From: Candidatus Competibacteraceae bacterium | Lineage (GTDB): Bacteria > Pseudomonadota > Gammaproteobacteria > Competibacterales > Competibacteraceae | Direction: 5' to 3' | NCBI GenBank assembly: GCA_007120095.1 | Contig: SKOM01000120.1 | Location: 1-13,533, forward strand | DNA length: 13,533 bases | Shown: positions 1 through 7,543 of the stretch, in pieces | Layout of the letters: every line of letters begins with the position of its first letter | How positions within the stretch are numbered: the first letter of the stretch is position 1 | Position numbers and translations under genes: made by a program | The notes under the pieces: generated by a model | What the model was told of the DNA's origin: nothing | The model's database searches: none | The model's input: only the letters and a program-made list of their open reading frames with translations

Positions 1-1
1 G

Positions 2-73
2 GTGTTTGGGTATCCATCACCACCGTGGCAAACGGGGTTGGCGCAGCTTGTCGAGCAGGAGTACGTCTTATGA
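2..73 (+). CDS. 3' end of an unidentified upstream gene (partial)
   Basis: From base 2 a reading frame stays open for 23 codons and ends in TGA at 71-73. The tail reads VFGYPSPPWQTGLAQLVEQE followed by YVL. The stop sits inside the gspE start as ATGA, the same 4-base overlap used at the gspI/gspJ and gspM/gspN junctions below, and this is the main reason to believe the frame. The fragment is too short for a family to be recognised and no function is proposed. The other two forward frames are also open over these 70 bases, so the call rests on the overlap geometry alone. Confidence 0.5.
   Translation: MFGYPSPPWQTGLAQLVEQEYVL
57..61 (+). promoter_or_regulatory. Shine-Dalgarno site of gspE
   Basis: AGGAG lies 8 bases before the ATG at 70. 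It favours that start over the in-frame GTG at 25, which has no such site and would add 15 residues unlike the family N-terminus. The site lies inside the end of the upstream gene. Confidence 0.75.
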
Positions 74-1782
74 ATGCCGTCGTCGCCGATCCGCCGCTGA
101 GTGAGCAGCTCGGCGAACGTCTGGTTGAGGGCGGCAAACTCAGCCGCGAGAACCTGCTGCGCGCCACGGCGGTGTGCCAGAAAAACGGCGATGCCCTGCA
201 TTCGGTCTTATTGAAACTGGGCATGGTGGCGGAACGTGATATGGCCGAAGTCTTGGCGGCCTGCTACGATCTGCCGCTGGTTGCTGCGGAAGAGTATCCC
301 GAAGTCCCGTTGCTGGATGAACGTGCCATCTCGCTGGCCTTTCTCAAGGCACGGCATGTATTACCGCTGGCCGATGAAGAGGATCGCCTGGTTGTGGCCA
401 TGGCCGATCCCGGTGATGATTATGGTCTGGCCGCGTTGCGCATGGCGTGGGGCAAGATGATCGAACCGCGCATCGGTCTGCCTTCGGAAATCGATAATGC
501 CTTTGAGCGCCTCTATGGCAGCAGCCGTAGCGCCATGGGGCAGATTGTCGAGTCGCTGGGCAGCAGTGAGGACTACAGCGAAGCGGATATCGAGCAGTTA
601 CGTGATTTGGCCAGCGAAGCCCCGGTGATTCGTCTGGTGAACCTCATGGTGACCCGGGCGGTCGAGTCGCGGGCTTCGGATATTCACATTGAACCGTTTG
701 AGAGTCGGTTGAAAGTCCGGTATCGCATCGACGGGGTGATGATTGAAGTCGAATCCCCACCAGCACGCTTATCGGCAGCGGTGATCTCGCGGATTAAAAT
801 CATGGCCAAGCTGAACATCGCCGAACGGCGGTTGCCGCAAGACGGGCGGATTCAACTGCGGGTACAGGGCAAGGAAATTGATCTGCGGGTTTCGACCGTG
901 CCGACCATGCACGGTGAAAGCGTCGTGATGCGGATTTTAGATAAATCCGGGGTGATTTTTGAATTCGAAAAACTCGGCTTTAGCGATGTAACTCTGCGGC
1001 GGTTCTTGGAGATTTTACGGCTACCGCATGGCATTATCTTAGTCACCGGCCCCACCGGGTCGGGTAAGTCCACCACCCTTTACACCGCACTGACCCGCCT
1101 GAATACCCCGACGGTGAAAATTCTCACGGTCGAAGATCCGGTCGAATATAACCTCGAAGGAGTGAATCAGATTCAAGTCAAACCCCAGATCGATCTGACC
1201 TTTGCCAATGCGCTGCGAGCCATTGTCCGTCAAGACCCCGATATCATTATGATTGGCGAAATCCGCGATCTGGAAACCGCACGCATTGCCGTGCAATCGG
1301 CGCTGACTGGGCATCTGGTGTTATCCAGTTTGCACACCAATGATGCTGCCGGTGGAGTGACCCGCTTGCTGGATATGGGCATGGAAGATTATCTGCTGAC
1401 CTCCACGGTGAATGGTATCCTCGGTCAGCGTCTGGTGCGCTTGCTGTGCCCGCACTGCCGCCAACCGTATCCAGCCCTGCCCGAACTGATTGAAGAATTG
1501 CAATTAAACCGGTTCAGCAACGACTCTCCGTTGATGCTCTATCGCGCTGTGGGTTGTGAGCACTGTGCGGGTACCGGTTATCAAGGCCGGCTGGCGATTC
1601 TGGAATTACTCACCATGACGGATCCCCTCAGGGCTTTGGTGCTGAAACATGCCACCGCCGGCGAGATTGAACGCGCCGCCCGGGCTGAAGGCATGCAGAC
1701 CATGTATGAAGACGGCTTACGCAAAGTCGTCGCCGGGCAGACTACGGTTGAAGAAGTGCTGCGCGTGACTCAGGAGGGTTAG
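70..1782 (+). CDS. gspE: Type II secretion ATPase GspE (XpsE-like)
   Basis: Hexameric cytoplasmic ATPase that powers pseudopilus assembly and is held at the inner membrane by GspL. At 570 residues it carries the usual N-terminal GspE/MshEN-type domain (about 15-150), a linker, and a C-terminal P-loop domain. Visible motifs are Walker A GPTGSGKST near residue 327, the Asp box VEDPVEYNLEG, a Walker B region DPDIIMIGEIRD near 389-400, and the His box LTGHLVLSSLHTNDAA. A zinc-binding tetracysteine follows: C460-x2-C463 and C496-x2-C499, the hallmark that separates GspE from many relatives. The frame is open to the window edge, but ATG 70 has AGGAG 8 bases upstream and its ATGA overlaps the stop of the preceding gene. 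gspF starts 3 bases after the stop, and gspE's last codons contain AGGAGGG, a strong site for gspF. Pilus ATPase PilB is the nearest alternative; the neighbours settle the call. Confidence 0.97.
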   Translation: MNAVVADPPLSEQLGERLVEGGKLSRENLLRATAVCQKNGDALHSVLLKLGMVAERDMAEVLAACYDLPLVAAEEYPEVPLLDERAISLAFLKARHVLPLADEEDRLVVAMADPGDDYGLAALRMAWGKMIEPRIGLPSEIDNAFERLYGSSRSAMGQIVESLGSSEDYSEADIEQLRDLASEAPVIRLVNLMVTRAVESRASDIHIEPFESRLKVRYRIDGVMIEVESPPARLSAAVISRIKIMAKLNIAERRLPQDGRIQLRVQGKEIDLRVSTVPTMHGESVVMRILDKSGVIFEFEKLGFSDVTLRRFLEILRLPHGIILVTGPTGSGKSTTLYTALTRLNTPTVKILTVEDPVEYNLEGVNQIQVKPQIDLTFANALRAIVRQDPDIIMIGEIRDLETARIAVQSALTGHLVLSSLHTNDAAGGVTRLLDMGMEDYLLTSTVNGILGQRLVRLLCPHCRQPYPALPELIEELQLNRFSNDSPLMLYRAVGCEHCAGTGYQGRLAILELLTMTDPLRALVLKHATAGEIERAARAEGMQTMYEDGLRKVVAGQTTVEEVLRVTQEG

Positions 1783-1785
1783 GCG

Positions 1786-3009
1786 ATGCCGGTGTTTCGC
1801 TTTGAAGCCGTGGACGCCGCCGGTGAGGTGCGCGCCGAGGAAGTTATGGCGGCCAGTCAGGACGAAGTGATTCTGCAACTCCGCGATCAGGGTTTGTTGC
1901 CCTTGTCAGTTGAAGAAGCCAGCGGCAGTGGTCTGAGCCGGATGCTGAATACGCCGTTATTCGGCGGTCGCCAACGGGTATCACAACAACACATCGGACA
2001 GATCACCCAGCAATTGGCCAAGCTCCTGAAAGCCGGTCTGCCCCTGGATCGGGCCCTGACCGTGTTAATCAGTGTGAACAACGAACCCAAGGTGCAGAAA
2101 CTGCTGACTCGTATTCAAGAGGCGGTGCGTGGTGGTTCGGGTCTGGCCGATGCTTTGGAAGCCCAGAGCGGGGTGTTCACCCGCCTGTATTTAAATATGA
2201 TCCGTGCCGGTGAAGCCGGTGGTTCATTGGAAGTGGTGCTGGAGCGGCTGGCGGAATTTATGGAACGCAGCAAGGCACTAAAGGACACGGTCACTTCGGC
2301 GTTGATTTATCCGTTAATTTTACTGGTCGTTGCGGGTATCTCAGTAGTGATTTTATTGACCTATGTGGTACCGCAATTCCAAACCCTGTTCGACGATGCG
2401 GGTGAAGCGTTGCCGTTGGCCACCCAGGTAGTGATTGGACTTGGCGAGGGGATGCGCCGCTATTGGTGGCTGGGCGTGTTATTGATTGCCGGGGCTGTTC
2501 TGTTTTTCCGCCAGCAATTCAGCCAGATCGAAACCCGGCAGCGCTGGGATCGTCTGGCTTTGCGCACCCCGTTGGTAGGTGATTTGATCGCCAAGGTCGA
2601 AATGGCGCGGCTGTCTCGCACTCTGGGCACTTTGCTGCGTAATGGAGTGCCATTACTCAGTGCCTTGGGCATTGTGCGGGAAATTATTGCCAATCAGGTG
2701 TTGTCACAATCTTTAGGCGCTGTAGCCGAAAATCTCAAAGCCGGGCAAGGGCTGGCCGAGCCGCTGCTTAAACAGCAGGTGTTCCCGCCGTTGGCGATTC
2801 ACATGATCCGTGTAGGCGAAGAGACCGGTCAGTTAGATACTATGCTGTTGCAGGTGGCCGATACTTATGATGGTGAAGTCCAGACCACGGTCAAACGCTT
2901 GCTGTCACTGCTGGAACCCGTGTTGATTCTCGGGCTGGGTATGATCATCGCCGGGATTATCATGTCGATCTTAGTCGCGATTATCAGTATTAACGATCTC
3001 GCGTTTTAG
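1786..3009 (+). CDS. gspF: Type II secretion inner-membrane platform protein GspF
   Basis: Polytopic inner-membrane protein at the base of the pseudopilus, thought to couple GspE motion to pseudopilin insertion. At 407 residues it has the family's usual length. It shows the N-terminal stretch MPVFRFEAVDAAG, then two tandem T2SSF helical domains (about 70-195 and 272-400). Each has the hallmark segment ending in a Gly-rich turn: IRAGEAGGSLEVVLERLAEF and IRVGEETGQLDTMLLQVADT. Hydrophobic segments lie at about 172-196, 226-242 and 375-400. The ATG follows gspE by 3 bases and is preceded by AGGAGGG at 7 bases, so the two are surely co-translated. Nothing unusual is seen; type IV pilus PilC is the only realistic alternative and the context argues against it. 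Confidence 0.97.
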   Translation: MPVFRFEAVDAAGEVRAEEVMAASQDEVILQLRDQGLLPLSVEEASGSGLSRMLNTPLFGGRQRVSQQHIGQITQQLAKLLKAGLPLDRALTVLISVNNEPKVQKLLTRIQEAVRGGSGLADALEAQSGVFTRLYLNMIRAGEAGGSLEVVLERLAEFMERSKALKDTVTSALIYPLILLVVAGISVVILLTYVVPQFQTLFDDAGEALPLATQVVIGLGEGMRRYWWLGVLLIAGAVLFFRQQFSQIETRQRWDRLALRTPLVGDLIAKVEMARLSRTLGTLLRNGVPLLSALGIVREIIANQVLSQSLGAVAENLKAGQGLAEPLLKQQVFPPLAIHMIRVGEETGQLDTMLLQVADTYDGEVQTTVKRLLSLLEPVLILGLGMIIAGIIMSILVAIISINDLAF

Positions 3010-3021
3010 CGATTATTGTTC

Positions 3022-3027
3022 AGAGGA
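3022..3027 (+). promoter_or_regulatory. Shine-Dalgarno site of gspG
   Basis: AGAGGA lies 6 bases before the ATG at 3034. This sets the gspG start at the ATG and not at the in-frame TTG at 3016, which lies upstream of the site. Confidence 0.7.
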
Positions 3028-3033
3028 ATAATT

Positions 3034-3471
3034 ATGAGTGTTATCCATCGCCCCGCGCTGAATCGCCGTGCTGCGGGCTTTACCCTAGTGGAATTACTGG
3101 TGGTGCTGGTGATTCTCGGCCTGCTGGCCGGTATTGTGGTACCCAATCTTATCGGACGTACCGAAACCGCCAATATCCAGACCACTCAGACCCAGATTGA
3201 ACAATTGGGCAGCGCTTTGGATATGTTCCGGCTGGAAGTCGGGCGCTATCCCACCACGGCTGAGGGTCTGGAAGCCTTAATCCGCCAGCCTCCAGGAGTG
3301 AGCCGCTGGAACGGTCCCTATCTGCGTCGCAGCACCATCCCTACCGACGCTTGGGGCAATGAGTTTGTGTATCGTTCGCCCGGCGAACATGGGCCGTATG
3401 ATTTGCTTTCCTATGGGGCTGATGGCTCGCCGGGTGGTTCGGGGGCAAATGCTGAGATCGTCAGTTGGTAG
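3034..3471 (+). CDS. gspG: Major pseudopilin GspG
   Basis: Main subunit of the T2SS pseudopilus; the preprotein is cleaved and N-methylated by a prepilin peptidase that is not encoded here. The 145-residue product has a 15-residue basic leader ending in Gly15, then FTLVELLVVL with the conserved Glu at mature +5 (residue 20) and a hydrophobic helix to about residue 40. The globular part carries GspG signatures: RYPTTAEGL (71-79), NGPYL, a variant IPTDAWGNEF where most homologues have DPWG, and the C-terminal loop YGADGSPGG (128-135) that binds calcium in characterised homologues. The ATG is preceded by AGAGGA. It follows gspF by 24 bases and precedes gspH by 25, the two largest gaps inside the T2SS block, as might suit a subunit needed in excess. 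Confidence 0.97.
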   Translation: MSVIHRPALNRRAAGFTLVELLVVLVILGLLAGIVVPNLIGRTETANIQTTQTQIEQLGSALDMFRLEVGRYPTTAEGLEALIRQPPGVSRWNGPYLRRSTIPTDAWGNEFVYRSPGEHGPYDLLSYGADGSPGGSGANAEIVSW

Positions 3472-3496
3472 CCGCTCGGTTCGTATAGGAACCACA

Positions 3497-3946
3497 ATGC
3501 GCGGTTTTACCCTGCTGGAACTGCTGGTGGCGCTGTCGATTATGGCACTGCTGGTGGCTTTGATTCCGCCTATGCTCAGCGGTGCGGGATTGACCACTGA
3601 GGTGCGTGGGGCCGTGCGGCAGTTAGCCTCCGGGCTGCGTGCTGCCCGCAGTGAAGCCGTCACTCGGCAGCAGCCTGCGGTGCTGAGCATCGATCTGGAA
3701 CGGCGCGAATTTACCGTCACCGGGCGGCAACGTCCGGTAACGCTGCCTCAGCACGAGCGTGTGACCATCCAGCTCTACACGGCTCAAGCTGAAATCGTCG
3801 ATGATGACCGTGGCCATATCCGCTTTTTCCCCGATGGCAGTTCCACCGGAGGCTATATCGCCCTGAGCGACCGACGAGTGGAATATCGGGTGAATGTCGA
3901 TTGGCTAACCGGGCGGATTCGGATTGAAGATCGCGATGCCGATTAG
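3497..3946 (+). CDS. gspH: Minor pseudopilin GspH
   Basis: Minor pseudopilin of the pseudopilus. With the ATG at 3497 the product has 149 residues and only a three-residue leader, MRG, before FTLLELLVAL with Glu at mature +5. The family's GspH features follow: a helix with GLRAARSEAVTRQQP (46-60), the strand motif IRFFPDGSSTGG (108-119) and VDWLTGRI near the end (134-141). AGGA at 3487-3490 is 6 bases upstream. The frame extends upstream, and another ATG at 3449 inside the gspG 3' end would give a 19-residue leader, so the exact start is not certain. gspI begins 11 bases before its stop, in another frame. Confidence 0.93.
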   Translation: MRGFTLLELLVALSIMALLVALIPPMLSGAGLTTEVRGAVRQLASGLRAARSEAVTRQQPAVLSIDLERREFTVTGRQRPVTLPQHERVTIQLYTAQAEIVDDDRGHIRFFPDGSSTGGYIALSDRRVEYRVNVDWLTGRIRIEDRDAD

Positions 3947-4343
3947 GCCAGAGCATGGTTTTACCCTGCTGGAGCTGCTGGTGGCCTTTGTGATTCTCAG
4001 CGTTGCGGTGGGCACTTTATTACACACCTTTGGCCAGAGTCTGCGCAACACTGCCCTGGCGGAAGACTACACCTTAGCCACATTACACGCCCAGTCATTA
4101 TTGGCCCACGTGGGGGTGGAACCCCCGCTGAGCGTGGGGGTGTATCAGGGCGTATTCGACGAGCAGTTTGAATGGCAGGTTGCCATCGAGCGCTATGTCG
4201 ATCCCGAGGCACCTGTTGATATTGAGACCCCGGGTTTTGCGGTGAATCTGTATCATGTCGAGGTGCGGGTGAGCTGGGCAGACGGGCCACAGAATCGCCA
4301 AATCGAATTACAGACCTTGCGTCTGGCCTGGGAAGAACCATGA
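3936..4343 (+). CDS. gspI: Minor pseudopilin GspI
   Basis: Minor pseudopilin of the tip complex that forms with GspJ and GspK. The product has 135 residues. It opens MPIRPEHG, is cut after Gly8, and continues FTLLELLVAFVILSVAVGTL, with Glu13 at mature +5. The C-terminal part with YHVEVRVSWADG and LRLAWEE resembles the GspI C-terminal domain. The ATG at 3936 overlaps the last 11 bases of gspH, has only a weak upstream site (GAAGA), and probably depends on coupling. A TTG 12 bases earlier is possible but less likely. Its stop overlaps the gspJ start as ATGA. Confidence 0.93.
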   Translation: MPIRPEHGFTLLELLVAFVILSVAVGTLLHTFGQSLRNTALAEDYTLATLHAQSLLAHVGVEPPLSVGVYQGVFDEQFEWQVAIERYVDPEAPVDIETPGFAVNLYHVEVRVSWADGPQNRQIELQTLRLAWEEP

Positions 4344-4942
4344 AACAGCATGGTTTTACTCTATTGGAACTGCTGATCGCGATGACCCTGCTGGCTTTGC
4401 TCATGGGGGTGTTATACGGTAGCCTGAACACGGCGATTCAAGGCTGGACACGGGGCGGCGAGCGTTTGGAAATGATCAACACCCTGCGTTTAACTGAAGA
4501 TTTTTTGCGTACCCGGCTGCGTCAATCGCGCACCGTGTACCGCAACGACGTGGCCAGTGGCCAGCAGCAGGTGTATTTTTCCGGCGAGGCCGAGCAATTA
4601 ACTTGGGTGACGCCGATGCTGGCTCATCTCGGTCTGGGTGGATTGTATGTGCTGGAACTGGACTGGCCGGAATATCATTATTTACGCCTGCGCTGGTTTC
4701 CTTACCGTCCCGGTGATGGCCTTGAAGATGTGGTGATTGATCCAGACCATATCGGTGACACGGTGTTGCTGGAACAGGTGGATGAGTTCCGCATCCGCTA
4801 CTATGGCACTCGGGATAACGACCAGGAACCGCAATGGCATGATGCTTGGGATTCGATCCAACAGCGCCCGCAGTTGGTCAGCCTCCAGATCACCCTGGCC
4901 GGTCAGGTGTGGCCGACCCTGACCGTAGCCTTGCAAGACTGA
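4340..4942 (+). CDS. gspJ: Minor pseudopilin GspJ
   Basis: Minor pseudopilin that packs with GspI and GspK at the pseudopilus tip. The 200-residue product starts MKQHG, with cleavage after Gly5, then FTLLELLIAMTLLALLMGVL with Glu10 at mature +5. The body has the features expected of GspJ, such as NTLRLTEDFLRTRLRQSR early and a C-terminal stretch near DEFRIRYYG and PQLVSLQITL. The start overlaps gspI by 4 bases and GGAAG lies just upstream inside gspI. The stop TGA shares one base with the gspK ATG. Confidence 0.95.
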   Translation: MKQHGFTLLELLIAMTLLALLMGVLYGSLNTAIQGWTRGGERLEMINTLRLTEDFLRTRLRQSRTVYRNDVASGQQQVYFSGEAEQLTWVTPMLAHLGLGGLYVLELDWPEYHYLRLRWFPYRPGDGLEDVVIDPDHIGDTVLLEQVDEFRIRYYGTRDNDQEPQWHDAWDSIQQRPQLVSLQITLAGQVWPTLTVALQD

Positions 4943-5877
4943 TGAACAGACGGGGTAGGGCGGAATGCGGGCTGGCTCTGGTCATGGTGCTATGGGTGGT
5001 GATGTTGCTGACGATGATGGCCAGCAGTTTTATCGCTACTACCCGCATTGAAACCCAACTGGTGTCCCAGAGTTTAGACCGTGCCCAGGCGTTGGCCGCT
5101 GCTGAGGCCGGTATGGCATATGCGCTGTATCGGCAACTGAAACCGTTGCCGGAACAGCCGTGGCCGGCTGATGGTCGGGTGCGTGACTGGTCGTTAGGCG
5201 CACTGCAAATGACGATTACTCTGCGCGATGCCAGCGGAAAAATTGATATTAATCATGCGGATCGTGAGTTATTCAAGGGTTTGCTCATGAGTGCAGGTGG
5301 CTTAGACGAAGAGGATGCTGAGGCGTTATTGGATAAAATCGAAGACTTCCGTGATCCCGATGATCTGCGCCGTCCCCAGGGGGCAGAAAGTGCGGATTAT
5401 GCGCTGGCCGGTCGTCCTGCCCCGAAAAATGCCCCGTTTGAGAGTGTCGACGAATTGCAACAGGTGCTGGACATGCCAGCGAGTGTTTACACTGGCATTG
5501 CCGATGCCCTGACCGTACATTCTTACCAGGCCGGTATTAATCCAGAAGCCGCTCCGGCCAAAGTCTTATATGCCCTGCCTGATGTCGATCCCGAGCTGGT
5601 CGCTGATTATGTGCAACAACGTCATCAGCACTGGGCATTGGAACCCGAGCAACCCTTACCGGCTTTTCCCCAAGCGGGAGCATTTCAAGTTGGACCCAGT
5701 GGCGTGTATCATGTTCAGGTTAAGGTGCTGACCGAAACCGGAGCCACCGTACAGGCTGAAGCGGTGTTAGCGGGTCAGGGGCGTCGGGGAGACTTCTCTG
5801 GTGTCTCGGCTTGGCGCGAAGATCAGTTTCAGCGTCTCACGCCGGAGCAGCCCGATCAGGAGTCGATTGTTTTTTGA
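4942..5877 (+). CDS. gspK: Minor pseudopilin GspK
   Basis: Largest minor pseudopilin, which caps the pseudopilus and carries a bulky alpha-helical domain. The product has 311 residues. The leader MNRRGRAECG would be cut after Gly10, giving LALVMVLWVVMLLTMMASSF, which lacks Glu at mature +5; this is normal for GspK and is one of its marks. Other signatures are LRDASGKIDIN (94-104), the helical region DFRDPDDLRRPQGAE (135-149), and NAPFESVDELQQVLDM (163-178), all typical of the family. The ATG overlaps the gspJ stop by one base (TGATG). The frame is open for another 96 bases upstream inside gspJ, but no prepilin leader would result from a start there. Confidence 0.96.
   Translation: MNRRGRAECGLALVMVLWVVMLLTMMASSFIATTRIETQLVSQSLDRAQALAAAEAGMAYALYRQLKPLPEQPWPADGRVRDWSLGALQMTITLRDASGKIDINHADRELFKGLLMSAGGLDEEDAEALLDKIEDFRDPDDLRRPQGAESADYALAGRPAPKNAPFESVDELQQVLDMPASVYTGIADALTVHSYQAGINPEAAPAKVLYALPDVDPELVADYVQQRHQHWALEPEQPLPAFPQAGAFQVGPSGVYHVQVKVLTETGATVQAEAVLAGQGRRGDFSGVSAWREDQFQRLTPEQPDQESIVF
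5858..5862 (+). promoter_or_regulatory. Probable Shine-Dalgarno site of gspL
   Basis: AGGAG lies 11 bases before the TTG at 5874, a slightly long spacing. It is the only good site near the gspK/gspL junction and supports a TTG start there, because no ATG or GTG occurs in frame nearby. Confidence 0.45.
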
Positions 5878-6959
5878 ATACATTGATATCAAACAGTTTA
5901 GGCCGATTGTCCGGGCAGAGATCACTTAGCCTGCAGGCGTTGCTGCGGTGGTGGTGGCAAGGCTTGTTGCTGTGCCTGCCCGCAAAGTGGCGGGCCAAAC
6001 TCGATCCGCCGCCCGTGGAACTGCTCGTTGAAGCGGCTGGAAACGATCTGGTCTTTAGCGAACGTGTGGGTGCCGGGCGTCAACAGGAATTAGTGCGTTA
6101 TCCAATCACGCTGCTGGATAACGACACCTTGGATCTGCCCACACCACAGGGTCGTGACGTGGTGCTCCAACTGACGTCGGCTCAAGTGTTGACCCAAACC
6201 CTGAGTTTGCCTTTAGCTGCCGAGCGCAATCTGCGCCAGGTCATGACCTATCAACTCGATCGTCTGACGCCCTTTCCTGCGGATAAAATCTATTTTGATG
6301 CTCGGCCGGTTCGGCCGCCGGATCAAGGCAGTCTACCAGTACGTTTTGCTTGGGTGTTACGCAGCGAGCTGGATACTTTGTTGACCCGATTGCGCAGGCA
6401 AGGGTTACCACCCCAACGGGTGACGCTGGCGGGTGACAGCAGTGGGATTGACCTACTGCCGCATGAGCAGCGTCCGCGTTCGCGTGGTGCTATGAGCCGA
6501 CCTCAAACAGTCCTGCTGCTGGCGATGGTACTGACGCTATGCGCGGCTTTAATTTTACCCTTATGGCAACAGCGGCAATTGGTGATTGATCTTATGCCTC
6601 AAGTCGAGTCCGCACAGCGCCAGGCGGAACAGGTTCTGGCCTTGCGTGAACAATTGGATCAGGCCATTCTGTCCGGCCAGTTTTTAGCCGAACGTCGTCA
6701 AGCGCGACCGCCTGCGATTAACATCTTGAGGGAATTAACCGAATTGTTGCCCGATCATACCTGGGTCGAGCAGCTGGATCTGCGTGAGACCCGGCTTGAA
6801 GTGCGCGGTGAGTCCCAGGACGCTGGAGCACTGCTGGCTCAAGTTGAAAATTCACCGTTGTTTAGCGGCGCGAGTTTTGGGGCACCGATTACTAAAGATC
6901 CGCGCAGTAACCGAGACCGGTTCCATTTGGTTCTCCCCTTTGCTCAGGGGGAGCGCTAA
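5874..6959 (+). CDS. gspL: Type II secretion assembly protein GspL (PilN-domain type)
   Basis: Bitopic inner-membrane protein that recruits GspE and pairs with GspM. From the TTG at 5874 it has 361 residues. A cytoplasmic actin-like part (about 45-200) includes LDPPPVELLVEAAGND, QTLSLPLAAERNLRQVMTYQ and RLTPFPADKIYFD. A single membrane helix lies at about 211-230, then a helical, possibly coiled-coil stretch (235-275) and a periplasmic PilN/ferredoxin-like domain (about 277-355, with INILRELTELLPDHTWVEQL). The TTG overlaps the gspK stop by 4 bases (TTGA). The longer frame from TTG 5811 would overlap gspK by 67 bases with residues unlike the family, so I rejected it. The gspM ATG shares one base with its TAA. 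The family call is firm; the start is only probable. Confidence 0.92.
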   Translation: MNTLISNSLGRLSGQRSLSLQALLRWWWQGLLLCLPAKWRAKLDPPPVELLVEAAGNDLVFSERVGAGRQQELVRYPITLLDNDTLDLPTPQGRDVVLQLTSAQVLTQTLSLPLAAERNLRQVMTYQLDRLTPFPADKIYFDARPVRPPDQGSLPVRFAWVLRSELDTLLTRLRRQGLPPQRVTLAGDSSGIDLLPHEQRPRSRGAMSRPQTVLLLAMVLTLCAALILPLWQQRQLVIDLMPQVESAQRQAEQVLALREQLDQAILSGQFLAERRQARPPAINILRELTELLPDHTWVEQLDLRETRLEVRGESQDAGALLAQVENSPLFSGASFGAPITKDPRSNRDRFHLVLPFAQGER

Positions 6960-7543
6960 TGTCACCCGCCGCTCATCGTCTGACTGCGGTGCTGTTGCTA
7001 CTGTTATTACTCGCCACGGTGTACAGTGTATTCGACCGTTTTTGGTTAGGGCGCTACCAAATGTATCAACAAGTGCAGGTCGAATTACAAGATCGGCTAC
7101 AGCGCTATGAACGTTTATTGGCCAGCCATGATGAGCTGCACAGGCAACTCGAGTTGGTTCGCAGTCAGCACGCTGCCCAAGACTATTATTTACCGCGAAC
7201 TACACCGACCTTGGCGGCTACCGGGCTACAGCAGCAGGTGAGCCAACTGGTACAGAATCATGGCGGCAGTCTGGCCAGCAGTCAGATACTGCCCGCCCGT
7301 GAACAGAACGGTGTTGTGCGCGTGGCACTGCGGGTGCAATTAAGCGGTGATGCGGAAACATTGCAGCGGACTTTATATGATCTGGAGTCCTCTGAACCAT
7401 TACTATTTGTTGACAATTTACAGGTACGTTCTCGATCTATTCGCGAGCGTGTGCGTGGTGGTTCACCCCAAGAGCAGGGGGTGCGCACTACAATCCAGCT
7501 CATTATGCAGGGCGAAATCTCAGGTTATATGGTGTCGGGATGA
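6959..7543 (+). CDS. gspM: Type II secretion protein GspM (PilO-like, T2SSM_b type)
   Basis: Inner-membrane platform protein that partners GspL. The 194-residue product has one membrane helix at about 8-25, a probable coiled coil at about 36-75 (rich in Q, E, R and L) and a periplasmic ferredoxin-like domain. The segment YYLPRTTPTLAATGLQQQVS (76-95), followed by HGG and SQILP, is what I recognise from the Xanthomonas-type GspM family (T2SSM_b), not from the classical PulM family. It starts one base inside the gspL stop (TAATG) with AGGGGGAG 5 bases upstream. It ends in an ATGA overlap with the next gene. Confidence 0.9.
   Translation: MSPAAHRLTAVLLLLLLLATVYSVFDRFWLGRYQMYQQVQVELQDRLQRYERLLASHDELHRQLELVRSQHAAQDYYLPRTTPTLAATGLQQQVSQLVQNHGGSLASSQILPAREQNGVVRVALRVQLSGDAETLQRTLYDLESSEPLLFVDNLQVRSRSIRERVRGGSPQEQGVRTTIQLIMQGEISGYMVSG

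Noticed and set aside
3277..3720. 147-codon open frame on the minus strand opposite gspG/gspH
   Set aside because: It lies wholly opposite recognised pseudopilin genes, its product is Arg/Ser-rich with no family features, and such antisense frames are common over moderately GC-rich genes.
3997..4431. 144-codon minus-strand frame opposite gspI/gspJ
   Set aside because: It is a shadow of two well-supported genes. The composition is Pro/Arg/Ser-rich and there is no ribosome site or recognisable domain.
4942..5877. Missing Glu at mature +5 in GspK as a possible defect
   Set aside because: Absence of this Glu is a known feature of GspK proteins, so it supports the annotation and does not indicate damage.
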